A program made the translations under genes and the position numbers. From an uncultured Mycoplasmatota bacterium (GTDB lineage: Bacteria; Bacillota_I; Bacilli_A; RF39; UBA660), in assembly GCA_900549325.1 (NCBI GenBank), contig UROI01000006.1:1-54432 (forward strand): a stretch of 54,432 nucleotides of DNA, given 5' to 3'. This document shows positions 25,263 through 33,297 of the stretch, one piece after another. The number at the start of each line of letters is the position of its first letter. Within the stretch, counting starts at the first letter, position 1. The notes beneath the pieces are model-generated. The model worked only from the letters and a program-made list of their open reading frames with translations. It did no database searches and was not told where the DNA came from.

Positions 25263-25616
25263 ATGCTAATGAATTATTTAAAAAGTTTTATTTGGTCTTT
25301 AGGTATCCTTCTATCAAGTATAATAATACTTACTATTTTTAATTATTTTAATATTCTAAATGGAACTATACTTAAAGTATTAGAACTATTTATACCTATA
25401 ATTTCTATCTTTATTGGTAGTTACATGCTAGGAAAAACATCTAGTCAAAAAGGATACATTGAAGGATTAAAATATAGTGGTATATGGATAATAATATTTT
25501 TATTATTTAATATAATTACTAAAAATCTAAGTCTAATAGGAATATTATATTTAGTCATATTAGTATTAACTGGAGTATTTGGAAGTATCTTAGGTATTAA
25601 CAAAAAAAGACATTAA
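25263..25616 (+). CDS. TIGR04086-family (YrzE-like) membrane protein
   Basis: A 117-aa protein with four hydrophobic segments and the family pattern: SGxYMLGKTSSQKGYIEGLKYSG between segments two and three, and GVFGSILGINKK at the end. Function is unknown. TTG and GTG codons lie upstream, but GGTGAT seven bases before ATG 25263 makes this the likely start. It stands alone on the plus strand between minus-strand units. Confidence 0.75.
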   Translation: MLMNYLKSFIWSLGILLSSIIILTIFNYFNILNGTILKVLELFIPIISIFIGSYMLGKTSSQKGYIEGLKYSGIWIIIFLLFNIITKNLSLIGILYLVILVLTGVFGSILGINKKRH

Positions 25617-25649
25617 TTATAAAAAGATCTTTATATTTCAAAAGATCTT

Positions 25650-25688
25650 AAACAAAAAATATAGTAATCAAAATCATTACTATATTTT
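25650..25688 (-). terminator. Intrinsic terminator of the last TasA-like gene
   Basis: A perfect 13-bp stem AAAATATAGTAAT/ATTACTATATTTT with a 7-base loop, followed on the minus strand by TT after the stem's own T-rich end. It could also stop the plus-strand gene ending at 25616. Confidence 0.75.
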
Positions 25689-25698
25689 ATAAGCTTCA

Positions 25699-26478
25699 TT
25701 ATGATAAGAATGTAGCAGTTACACCTGATTTATTACCAGCAGCATCAACTGCATCAAAAGTAATATTACCAGTATATGATTTCTTAGAATCTGCTGAAGA
25801 AGCATCATTGTCTTGTTGCTCTGCACCAGTTTCTTCAAGCCATACTAATACATAGAAACTCTTGCTTGAAGTATCGCCATCAGTACCAGATAAACTTAAA
25901 TTAGCTGCTTTGTTAAGTTGAGTTGAATCATCTTTTTCAGTAGAATATGTAAGATATCCATCAGTATTTTGTTTAACCATAGCAAAATCTGCTTTTGCAG
26001 TTCCAGTAGCTAATTGAACTGTTGCAGGAGTACCTTCACCCTCAGCTGGAGTTTCAGTTACAGTAGCATCGATTAAAGTCCAATACATATTAGTTGCAGT
26101 AGAATTTAAGTTAAGTTTTCCTTGAACTTGAATAGTTGAAGTCTTACTCATGTTATTAACAGTAACTCTATATACTGCACAAACATTGTTACCTAAATCG
26201 TCTTTACATTTCTTTTCCATAGCCTTTTCAAATTGTGAATCAGGATACTTATCATCAGCAATTAGATTTAAAGGTATAATATTATTATTAGTATTAGAAG
26301 TAATTGGCTCTACTTTTAAAGTAAGTCCACCAGCTTCTGCAGTATCACCTTTGATAACATCATTATTACTTGCAGTAGCACTGAAGTATGCAAATGTAGC
26401 ACCTATAATAGCCACTACTAATGTTGCAACACCTAATACAACATAAAGTGTACTTCCTTTCTTATTTTCTTCCATCAT
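25699..26478 (-). CDS. SipW-dependent TasA/camelysin-like secreted protein 5
   Basis: A 259-aa secreted protein. The signal segment (about 9-31) ends GATFAYFSA, the SipW-type cleavage region of TasA/CalY fibres. The mature domain carries the two-Cys signature shared by all five array members (CKDDLGNNVCAVY) and a terminal FYVLVWLEETG ... YTGNITFDAVD. It is very close to protein 4 in its ends, promoter and leader, showing recent duplication. ATG 26478 is chosen for GGAGG seven bases upstream. Likely a surface fibre or matrix subunit. Confidence 0.8.
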   Translation of the reverse strand: MMEENKKGSTLYVVLGVATLVVAIIGATFAYFSATASNNDVIKGDTAEAGGLTLKVEPITSNTNNNIIPLNLIADDKYPDSQFEKAMEKKCKDDLGNNVCAVYRVTVNNMSKTSTIQVQGKLNLNSTATNMYWTLIDATVTETPAEGEGTPATVQLATGTAKADFAMVKQNTDGYLTYSTEKDDSTQLNKAANLSLSGTDGDTSSKSFYVLVWLEETGAEQQDNDASSADSKKSYTGNITFDAVDAAGNKSGVTATFLS

Positions 26479-26502
26479 TTTCAATCCTCCTTTACATTAA
26501 TA

Positions 26503-26531
26503 ATTGTATCAAATAATAATAAAAATTGCAA
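26503..26531 (-). promoter_or_regulatory. Promoter of TasA-like gene 5
   Basis: TTGCAA-N17-TACAAT on the minus strand. The stretch from the -10 to the ribosome site (TTATTAATGTAAAGGAGG) is repeated upstream of gene 4. Confidence 0.7.
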
Positions 26532-26544
26532 TACATTTTTTTAC

Positions 26545-26575
26545 ATAAAAAGAAAAAAGAAGACATTGTCTTCTT
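26545..26575 (-). terminator. Terminator of TasA-like gene 4
   Basis: AAGAAGAC-ATT-GTCTTCTT hairpin just past the stop at 26591, followed on the minus strand by a T-run. Confidence 0.75.
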
Positions 26576-26590
26576 GATTTTTCATAAATA

Positions 26591-27313
26591 CTATGCAGTG
26601 AATGATGCAGTTAAACCTGAAGTTTTACCTGAAGCATCAACGGCATTGAATGTTACAGTACCTGTGAATGATTTACTAGCATCAGCTTTTTCTTGAGCAT
26701 CGCCAGTTTCTTCAAGCCATACTAACACATAATATGTAGCGCTTGCTTCAGCAGCAAGGCTTTGGCTGGCAGCAGCAGCACCAGTAGCACCAGTGTTTCC
26801 GCCAACAGTAACATCACCAGTAACGCCTTTATCAACTACAGTAGCAAAATCAGCTCTAGCAGTTGAAGTACCAGTTTCAAGTAATTGCCATTTCATATTA
26901 GTTGCTTCACTAGCAAGATTTAATGTTCCTCTTACTTGTACAGCAGAAGTTGTTGACTTATTCTTTACAGTGATTGAGTATACTTGACAAACATTGTTTC
27001 CGTTTGAGTCTTTACATGAAGCACCTTTAGTAGCTCCTAAAGCATCAGCAAATTGGTCAGCAGCACCAGTTGCAGGATCAGTTGCTTTAGTGTTATCCAT
27101 TAAGTTAAGTGGTAACATATTTGTTCCAGTAGTAGTTACTGGAGTAATTGTTAATTCAACACCACCTGCTTCAGCAGTATTACCAGTGATAGCTTCATTG
27201 TTGGTAGCACTAGCACTGAAGTATGCGAATGTAGCACCAATTATAGCAACAACTAATGTTGCAACACCTACTACAGCGTAAAATACGCCAGGTCCCTTTC
27301 TGTTTTCTTCCAT
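26591..27313 (-). CDS. SipW-dependent TasA/camelysin-like secreted protein 4
   Basis: A 240-aa secreted protein, closely related to protein 5. Signal segment about 8-31 with GATFAYFSASA; mature domain with CKDSNGNNVCQVYSITVKN (the shared two-Cys signature), an Ala/Thr/Gly-rich middle, and ATYYVLVWLEETGDAQ ... FTGTVTFNAVDASG near the end. The coding strand here is richer in GC at third positions than most neighbours, as is common for abundant surface proteins. It has its own promoter and terminator. Confidence 0.8.
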   Translation of the reverse strand: MEENRKGPGVFYAVVGVATLVVAIIGATFAYFSASATNNEAITGNTAEAGGVELTITPVTTTGTNMLPLNLMDNTKATDPATGAADQFADALGATKGASCKDSNGNNVCQVYSITVKNKSTTSAVQVRGTLNLASEATNMKWQLLETGTSTARADFATVVDKGVTGDVTVGGNTGATGAAAASQSLAAEASATYYVLVWLEETGDAQEKADASKSFTGTVTFNAVDASGKTSGLTASFTA

Positions 27314-27341
27314 ATTATTTCAATCCTCCTTTACATTAATA

Positions 27342-27370
27342 ATTGTATCAGATAATAGTTTAAAATGCAA
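27342..27370 (-). promoter_or_regulatory. Promoter of TasA-like gene 4
   Basis: TTGCAT-N17-TACAAT on the minus strand, with the same following leader as gene 5. Confidence 0.7.
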
Positions 27371-27387
27371 TACTTAAATTTACTTTT

Positions 27388-27419
27388 TAAAAAAAAATAA
27401 TAGTGACATTTCACTATTA
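27388..27419 (-). terminator. Terminator of TasA-like gene 3
   Basis: TAATAGTGA/TCACTATTA stem with a 4-base loop directly after the stop at 27420, followed on the minus strand by about seven to nine T. Confidence 0.8.
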
Positions 27420-28079
27420 TTAGAATTGAGCCTTTACTTGAGCACCAGTTGTACTAGTAGCAGTTATTGTACCAGAAAAACTTCCACTATCTGTTTGAGC
27501 AGAGTTTAGATTCTTAATAAACACCATAAAGTAATATTTACCACTTGTTGCTCCTGCGCCAACTGATATAGCACTAGCAATACCAGCAGGTTTACCACTC
27601 TTTATAGAAGTTATATCAGTTACACTTACGTTGCTAGCCATCTTAACAGCATCAATATTTGGAGTATTAGTTCCAGATAAAGCAGTTATACCTATGTTAA
27701 AGCTCATTGCAGTTGCACTATTATTCTTTACTGTAACAGAATAAATTTGACATACAAGATAACCATTTTTATCTTTACAAGCTTTAGCAGCATCAAAAGT
27801 AGTACCAGTATTTCCAGAACCTTTTGCAGCATTAGTAAGCATAGCAGCAGTCATATCAATAGGTATTAGATTACCTGTTGAAGTATTTTCCTTTGTTACT
27901 GTAAGTGTAGGTGCAGCGCCACCACCGGCAGTACCTGTAACTGATTTGTTAATTGCAGTAGCAGCATAATATGCATATGCACTACCAGAGACAGCCACAA
28001 TTAGTACTGCCACTCCTAAAATAGCATACACTAATGACTTATTAATCTTTTTTTGTCCGAATTCATCTTTTTCAAACAT
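27420..28079 (-). CDS. SipW-dependent TasA/camelysin-like secreted protein 3
   Basis: A 219-aa secreted protein. The signal segment (about 15-38) ends GSAYAYYAATA. The mature domain has CKDKNGYLVCQIYSVTVKN, the shared two-Cys signature, then MSFNIGITALSGTNTPNIDAVKMASNVS and a C-terminal FSGTITATSTTGAQVKAQF. It is much closer to protein 1 than to 4 or 5. GGAGG lies seven bases before ATG 28079 and the gene has its own promoter and terminator. Confidence 0.8.
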   Translation of the reverse strand: MFEKDEFGQKKINKSLVYAILGVAVLIVAVSGSAYAYYAATAINKSVTGTAGGGAAPTLTVTKENTSTGNLIPIDMTAAMLTNAAKGSGNTGTTFDAAKACKDKNGYLVCQIYSVTVKNNSATAMSFNIGITALSGTNTPNIDAVKMASNVSVTDITSIKSGKPAGIASAISVGAGATSGKYYFMVFIKNLNSAQTDSGSFSGTITATSTTGAQVKAQF

Positions 28080-28105
28080 TCTTATTCCTCCTATCCTATA
28101 AATTT

Positions 28106-28134
28106 ATTATAACAAAATAACATAAACTTTTCAA
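28106..28134 (-). promoter_or_regulatory. Promoter of TasA-like gene 3
   Basis: TTGAAA-N17-TATAAT with an upstream TG on the minus strand. Confidence 0.7.
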
Positions 28135-28163
28135 TATCTAAATTAAAAAACACAAAACATAGC

Positions 28164-28206
28164 AATTAAAAATTCTATAAATATTAATTTTATAGAATTT
28201 TTAATT
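28164..28206 (-). terminator. Terminator of TasA-like genes 1-2
   Basis: A perfect 18-bp A+T-rich stem with a 7-base loop immediately after the stop at 28209. Confidence 0.7.
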
Positions 28207-28208
28207 AA

Positions 28209-28841
28209 CTAATCAAATGTAGCTTGAAGTTTACCAGTATCAGTAGAAAACTCTACAACACCAGAAAAACTACCCTTATCTTCCTGCTTATTATCAATAT
28301 TTTTAATATAAACAATTATATAATAAGTTTTAGATTCATCAGCAGCAAATAGTTTATCTGATTCAAGTGAAGTACTACTTTTACAATTTTTATTAGCAGT
28401 TACGCTTGTACTACTTGCCATTACATCACAAGTAATATTTGGAACTGTAGCTCCTTCAAGTTTAGTAATTCCACCCTTTAATCTTACGCCAACTGTACTA
28501 GTATTTTTTACTGTGATTTGATAAATTTGACAAACACTATATCCATTTTTATCTATACAAGATTTAGTTTTATCATAAACAGTGCCAGAAAATCCATAAC
28601 CCTTAGCAGCAGTAGTAAGACTAGTTGGATCACTATCTAATGGTATCAATTTACCAGTAGCAGTTTCACTAAGCTTCGTGACAGTAAGTTCTAATCCTGT
28701 AGTAGCAGTATTACCATTAATGGCATTATTATTATTAGCACCAGCAGCATAGTAAGCATATGTTGCGCCAGACACTAAAACTATAAGTGCAAGTACACCA
28801 ACTATAGCAATAAAATAAGCTTTGCTGTTTTTTCCTTTCAT
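28209..28841 (-). CDS. SipW-dependent TasA/camelysin-like secreted protein 2
   Basis: A 210-aa secreted protein. Signal segment about 8-29 with GATYAYYAAG; mature domain with CIDKNGYSVCQIYQITVKN, an extra Cys pair (CDVMAS ... NCKS) unique in the array, YYIIVYIKNIDNKQ, and FSGVVEFSTDTGKLQATF at the end. It lies 27 bases after protein 1 with no terminator between, so the two are co-transcribed. The only ribosome-site candidate (GAAAGG) is about 15 bases from the ATG, suggesting weak translation. Confidence 0.78.
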   Translation of the reverse strand: MKGKNSKAYFIAIVGVLALIVLVSGATYAYYAAGANNNNAINGNTATTGLELTVTKLSETATGKLIPLDSDPTSLTTAAKGYGFSGTVYDKTKSCIDKNGYSVCQIYQITVKNTSTVGVRLKGGITKLEGATVPNITCDVMASSTSVTANKNCKSSTSLESDKLFAADESKTYYIIVYIKNIDNKQEDKGSFSGVVEFSTDTGKLQATFD

Positions 28842-28868
28842 TATATTAGTATTATACCTTTCTTATTG

Positions 28869-29513
28869 TTAGAACTCAGCCTTTACTTGAGCACCAGTAG
28901 TACTAGTAGCAGTTATTGTGCCAGTAAATGCACCATTATCAGTTTGAGCGGCATTTTGGTTCTTAATAAGTACCATTATATAATATGTAGGGCTTGTAGC
29001 TCCAGCAGCAATTGATACAGCACTAGCAATACCAGTAGTACTAGTTTTAATAGATTTTGCATCAGTAACGCTTACATTACTTGCCATCTTAACTACATCA
29101 ATATTTGGTGTATTAGTTCCAGATAAAGCAGTTACACCGATATTAAAACTCATTGCGTTTGCACTATTATTCTTTAAAGTTACAGAATAAATTTGACATA
29201 CAGAATATTTGTTTTTATCTATACAAGCCTTAGTAGCATCAAATGTAGTACCACTATTTCCAGATCCTTTAGCAGCAGTAGTAAGTGTAGTTGCATCCAT
29301 ATCAATTGGAATTAACTTACCAGTAGCACTAGTTGTTACATTAGTAACTGTTAATGTAGGGGCAGCACCACCACCAGCTTCACCTTTAACTGTATTAGCA
29401 TTTTGTACACTAGCAACATAATAAGCGTATGCACTACCTGCAACAGCAACAATTAATACAGCAACTCCTAATATTGAAAATAAAAGTTGTTTACTCATTT
29501 TCTTTTCTTCCAT
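28869..29513 (-). CDS. SipW-dependent TasA/camelysin-like secreted protein 1
   Basis: A 214-aa secreted protein, first of the array. An upstream ATG at 29534 would fall at the transcription start implied by the promoter at 29541-29569; ATG 29513 behind AGGAGG is the better start. Signal segment about 9-31 with GSAYAYYVAS; mature part has CIDKNKYSVCQIYSVTLKN, MSFNIGVTALSGTNTPN and FTGTITATSTTGAQVKAEF. TasA-family proteins form matrix fibres in Bacillus biofilms; here fibre formation is inference. It starts 66 bases after the F1-like ATPase operon ends. Confidence 0.8.
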   Translation of the reverse strand: MEEKKMSKQLLFSILGVAVLIVAVAGSAYAYYVASVQNANTVKGEAGGGAAPTLTVTNVTTSATGKLIPIDMDATTLTTAAKGSGNSGTTFDATKACIDKNKYSVCQIYSVTLKNNSANAMSFNIGVTALSGTNTPNIDVVKMASNVSVTDAKSIKTSTTGIASAVSIAAGATSPTYYIMVLIKNQNAAQTDNGAFTGTITATSTTGAQVKAEF

Positions 29514-29540
29514 TTTTCTCTCTCCTCCTATCATAAAATA

Positions 29541-29569
29541 ATTATAGCAGAGTTTGCTATAATTATCAA
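29541..29569 (-). promoter_or_regulatory. Promoter of the TasA-like array, overlapping a hairpin
   Basis: TTGATA-N17-TATAAT with extended -10 TG on the minus strand. The same bases form a perfect 9-bp inverted repeat ATTATAGCA/TGCTATAAT (29541-29563), which may also act as a weak terminator for the upstream ATPase operon. Confidence 0.72.
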
Positions 29570-29578
29570 TACCATTTT

Positions 29579-30415
29579 CTATTTTAAATATTCTTTTCCA
29601 TCTATACTAATAGGTTTTTCTTCATCTAAACCAGGAAGTTTTAAATTATCTATTTTAATCTCATTGTCTTTCTTTTCATCAGACACTTCAATTTTTTTAT
29701 TCTCAGGAATATTATTTTTATAACTAGTAAATGACTTATTAGTTATAAAAAGTTTTGTCTTATCTACCCTGCTTGGATCATAAGAATTAACTATCCAAAA
29801 TTCATATAATAACTTTAATATACTATCGGTCATAATGCTATCTTCAATTGAAGATAATTTTTCTTTTTCTATTTTTATACTATTTTCTACAACAAATATT
29901 TTTTCCAAGATACTATTTTGCTTTTCAATAATAATATCTTGTGAATATAAAGTATTATATGTTTTAGGATATTTATTTTTATCTAGTCTATCTTTTAATC
30001 TATCTCTTTTAATTACAAGTTCACCATAATTACTTTGTTTTTCAAGTAATAAGTATAATAAATCTTGAACATCTTTATCTTGATTCTTAATATCTTCATA
30101 TAATATATTTCTATATTTACCAAAAGTATCTTCATTAAACTTAGATAAAAGCGTATCTTCAAGTAAAATATTATCTACTTCATATTCATCTTTAATTCTA
30201 TTTAATTCTTCTAGCTTTTCTTTATCTAGCTTAACACTTTCTAATACTTTAAAATATCTTTCTTTAGCAGTCAAATATTTTAATATATTATTATATCTTT
30301 CTTGATATTCAGGTAATTCATCTAATAAATTATTTTCTTTTAAATATTTTATTATCTTTTCTACTCTTACTTTTTCTTCTTCAATAGTCGCAGTAATATA
30401 ATCAAATTTATCCAT
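29579..30415 (-). CDS. Coiled-coil protein, last gene of the F1-like ATPase operon
   Basis: A 278-aa soluble, highly charged protein. Residues 1-210 are rich in Glu/Lys/Leu with heptad-like spacing, suggesting long helices or coiled coils. The C-terminal third (about 210-278) is polar and disordered-looking, ending PGLDEEKPISIDGKEYLK. It is not an ATP synthase subunit I know. Its ATG overlaps the end of the gamma-type gene by eight bases, so it is made with the complex. An elongated stalk, stator or adaptor role is a guess from shape and position. Confidence 0.65.
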   Translation of the reverse strand: MDKFDYITATIEEEKVRVEKIIKYLKENNLLDELPEYQERYNNILKYLTAKERYFKVLESVKLDKEKLEELNRIKDEYEVDNILLEDTLLSKFNEDTFGKYRNILYEDIKNQDKDVQDLLYLLLEKQSNYGELVIKRDRLKDRLDKNKYPKTYNTLYSQDIIIEKQNSILEKIFVVENSIKIEKEKLSSIEDSIMTDSILKLLYEFWIVNSYDPSRVDKTKLFITNKSFTSYKNNIPENKKIEVSDEKKDNEIKIDNLKLPGLDEEKPISIDGKEYLK

Positions 30416-31193
30416 TGTCAGCCTCCATATAAGATAATTTCTTATAATTATCTACTGTTTTATTAATTAGAATAGTTTTCTTTTCTTTTCTTAATTCATT
30501 ACTTTGCTCTTCTTCTATTTGTTCTATTTTATCTATTGCTTCTCTTGTTATTTGGTTTCTTATTGTATTTTCAGCAGCTCTACTGATACATTCACACATT
30601 CTAAGCTGATACATTATATAGAAAGTAAGCAAACTATAAATCATACTAGTAATATCTGTCTCTATAACAAAGTCTTTATTACTATAATAATCTCCTTCAA
30701 ATTTTAAAGGAAATAGATTTAATTTCTTAAATTCAAAAGAAGTACTAGAATTATAGTGATTATAATATAGATTAATCTCACTATATGATGAATTATGTAT
30801 AGATTCATCTATAGTTTTCTCTATCTTACCAAGTTCATTATTAAAGTTATCCTTTTCTATTTTTAATAATGTCTTATCATCACTATATACTATTTTTTTA
30901 CCTATAATTATTTTATAAGCATCTTTATCTTGTCTTACTTGATGTGCTACTTGAGAATTAAAATTACCACAGAATCCATAGTCATTAGCTATATATATAT
31001 TTAACTTAGGATTATCAGGATTAGGAGTAATTATTTTTTTATCTAGAACTAAATTTCTATTATATAGAATACTTCTTATTATATTAGTTATTTCATCACC
31101 AACATTTTGATAGTGACTAGCTTCTTTTTTAGAAGCTTCAATTCTAAGTAAAGAGTGGAAGTTCATTACTTTAACTACGTTTTTTATTCTCAT
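30408..31193 (-). CDS. atpG: F1-like ATPase gamma subunit
   Basis: Homologue of the F1 rotor shaft. The N-terminal helix (VVKVMNFHSLLRIEASKKEASHY) matches the KAMEMVAASKM region, NDYGFCGNFNS matches the conserved TDRGLCGGLN segment, and the C-terminal helix has the CISRAAENTIRNQITREAIDKIEQ pattern corresponding to SEQAARMVAMKAATDN. At 261 aa it is a little shorter than usual. ATG 31193 is chosen over a GTG nine bases earlier for AAGGGTGG upstream. It shares bases with the five-segment membrane protein before it and the coiled-coil protein after it. A rotating shaft implies torque on the membrane part. Confidence 0.88.
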   Translation of the reverse strand: MRIKNVVKVMNFHSLLRIEASKKEASHYQNVGDEITNIIRSILYNRNLVLDKKIITPNPDNPKLNIYIANDYGFCGNFNSQVAHQVRQDKDAYKIIIGKKIVYSDDKTLLKIEKDNFNNELGKIEKTIDESIHNSSYSEINLYYNHYNSSTSFEFKKLNLFPLKFEGDYYSNKDFVIETDITSMIYSLLTFYIMYQLRMCECISRAAENTIRNQITREAIDKIEQIEEEQSNELRKEKKTILINKTVDNYKKLSYMEADNG

Positions 31194-31698
31194 CCTTACC
31201 ACCCTTTCTTACATACTTATTTCTAATTACTACATTCTTAATATTTTTAAGTAATGTATATGATAAATAAAGTAATAAAAATATCATTAAGAATACTAGT
31301 AATAGTAGCATCCATACCGAATAATATTCATTTACTATATAATCATGAATTAAATAAACTAATTTAATACCAAAAAGTGATACCAAATCTAATAAAAGAT
31401 TTATTATTACTTTTTTATTTTTTATTAAAAGACCACTAGTAAGAGTTAGCAATACAGAAACTAATACTATATACCAATCTAGATCCATAAAAGAAGTCAT
31501 TATATATAGTAGAAAAATATAACTAACAATACTACAAGATAAACTAATTATCTCAGTATTTTTCATACCCTGTAGTATTCCATATATATTTACCTTAGAT
31601 TCTTCAGGATTAAATTTCTTTATTAATATTTTTAATATTACATATAAAGATATTAATACTATTAATCCTACACTAGCAAAATATAATACATTCTCCAT
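31171..31698 (-). CDS. Five-segment membrane protein within the F1-like operon
   Basis: A 175-aa membrane protein with about five hydrophobic segments (4-25, 48-70, 74-93, 98-118, 126-150) and a basic C-terminal tail. It sits where no standard atp gene lies, between epsilon and gamma. The number of segments is similar to subunit a, but the conserved a-subunit Arg in a RLxxN-type helix is not present and I see no sequence match. It could be the static membrane partner of the c-like ring. It overlaps gamma by 23 bases. Confidence 0.65.
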   Translation of the reverse strand: MENVLYFASVGLIVLISLYVILKILIKKFNPEESKVNIYGILQGMKNTEIISLSCSIVSYIFLLYIMTSFMDLDWYIVLVSVLLTLTSGLLIKNKKVIINLLLDLVSLFGIKLVYLIHDYIVNEYYSVWMLLLLVFLMIFLLLYLSYTLLKNIKNVVIRNKYVRKGGKDENKKRS

Positions 31699-31699
31699 A

Positions 31700-31948
31700 C
31701 TATCCCTCTTTTATCATTAAATTAAAGACATTATCACTATTCATATAAAAAGCTTTTATATCTTTAAAAGATTCATTTACTACATCGTTTTTTATATCAA
31801 CAGATCCCTCTATTTCACCAATTATAGGTAAATAGTCTTTCATAATTAAAAGATTATAGTCTTTACTTATTATTCTTATTATTTTAATGTTATCATATAC
31901 TCTCATACCATTTCTAATATCAAATACTTTTACTTTTATTCCGTCCAT
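31700..31948 (-). CDS. atpC: F1-like ATPase epsilon subunit, N-domain only
   Basis: An 82-aa protein fitting the N-terminal beta-sandwich of epsilon: IKVKVFDIRNGMRVYDNIKIIRIISKDYNLLIMKDYLPIIGEIEGSVDI aligns in pattern with the start of AtpC up to the PGHAPLL and IKPG turns. The C-terminal helical domain, which inhibits ATPase activity in bacteria, is absent. Sequence identity is low, so the assignment rests partly on position directly after beta. It overlaps beta by 13 bases. Confidence 0.72.
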   Translation of the reverse strand: MDGIKVKVFDIRNGMRVYDNIKIIRIISKDYNLLIMKDYLPIIGEIEGSVDIKNDVVNESFKDIKAFYMNSDNVFNLMIKEG

Positions 31949-33297
31949 GTTATTTTACCTATATATCTAAATCTACTTTCATCTACATCATCATACTTAC
32001 CTTCAAGAATATTTTCTACATCATTAAGTACATCATTTATGTCAACAAATTCACCTTTAATATTAGTAAATGGTTCTGCAACAAACATTGGCTGTGAGAA
32101 ATAGTTTCTTAATTTTCTTGATCTATGGAATATCTTTTTATCTTCTTCAGATAATTCTTCAATACCTAGTACTGCAATTATTTCCTCTAATTCTTCATAT
32201 CTAGTTAGATAAGCAAGAACTCTTTCAACTAATTTGAAATGTCTTTCTCCTATCTTTTCAATATCTATTAATTTAGAAGTAGATTTAAATACATTAATTG
32301 CAGGATATAATCCTAACTCAGATATCTTTCTATCAAGTACTATTTGTCCATCCATATAACTCATCGTAGTTTGTACAGCATCATCGGTTAAATCATCCGC
32401 AGGTATATAAATAGCTTGGAATGAAGTAATAGAACCATTATCATTAGAATTGATTCTTTCTTCAATACTACTTATTTCACTAGCCATATTAGATGGATAA
32501 CCATTCTCTATTAATAACTCTTTTAAGTCTGTAGCTATTTCTGCTTTAGCCTGAATAAATCTATATATATTATCTATAAAGATTAATACATCTTCTTTTT
32601 TCTCATCTCTTAAGTATTCTGCCATTCTAAGTCCAGTACTTACACTCTTACTTCTTGATATTGGATTATCACCCATTTGTCCATATACCATAGCCATCTT
32701 ATCAAGTAAGTTAGAACTTTTCATATCTTCATATAATTCTTTACCTTCACGGCTTCTTTCTCCTGCTCCAACAAATACTGCTCTTGCGTTAGAACTAGCA
32801 TATATATTATGAATTAACTCTTTGATAAGCACTGTTTTACCAACGCCAGCACCTCCAAGTAATCCCATTTTAAATCCTTTTTGCAGTGGAGCAAAGAAGT
32901 CAATTACTTTAATACCAGTCCATAATGGTTCTGTTTCAACCTTAACTTCTTTCAAAGATACCGCACTGTTATTTGCAGATACTTTTCTTTCACTTTCGAA
33001 TGGTAAACCATCAATAGGATTACCATATGAGTCAAATATTCTTCCTAATATTTTATCAGAATATTCTACTTCTAGCTCGTCAGCTTTCTTTAAAACTATA
33101 CTACCCTTTTGTAGTCCTCTAGTAGAATATAAACTTACGCAAGTCGCAGATACATTATTTACTTCAACTACTTCGAATAAATACTTTTCTTCAGTATCTC
33201 CTTCAACTTTAAGAATATCTCCTATCTTTATATTAGTATTTGATAAAATTATCTCTATAGATATATCACTAATTTTTATTATCTTACCTACTTGCAT
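31936..33297 (-). CDS. atpD: F1-like ATPase beta (catalytic) subunit
   Basis: A 453-aa protein close to normal AtpD length. Catalytic residues are intact: Walker A GGAGVGKT (148-155), catalytic Glu180 and Arg181 in GAGERSREGKELYEDM, Walker B VLIFIDNIYRF (Asp-Asn rather than Asp-Asp/Asp-Glu style), LYPAINVFKSTS for the adenine pocket, and the torque loop EELSEEDK. These mark a working ATPase. ATG 33297 lies inside the end of alpha with AGAAGGTG upstream; a GTG/ATG nearer 33306 lacks spacing. It is strongly conserved compared with the other subunits. Confidence 0.95.
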   Translation of the reverse strand: MQVGKIIKISDISIEIILSNTNIKIGDILKVEGDTEEKYLFEVVEVNNVSATCVSLYSTRGLQKGSIVLKKADELEVEYSDKILGRIFDSYGNPIDGLPFESERKVSANNSAVSLKEVKVETEPLWTGIKVIDFFAPLQKGFKMGLLGGAGVGKTVLIKELIHNIYASSNARAVFVGAGERSREGKELYEDMKSSNLLDKMAMVYGQMGDNPISRSKSVSTGLRMAEYLRDEKKEDVLIFIDNIYRFIQAKAEIATDLKELLIENGYPSNMASEISSIEERINSNDNGSITSFQAIYIPADDLTDDAVQTTMSYMDGQIVLDRKISELGLYPAINVFKSTSKLIDIEKIGERHFKLVERVLAYLTRYEELEEIIAVLGIEELSEEDKKIFHRSRKLRNYFSQPMFVAEPFTNIKGEFVDINDVLNDVENILEGKYDDVDESRFRYIGKITWTE

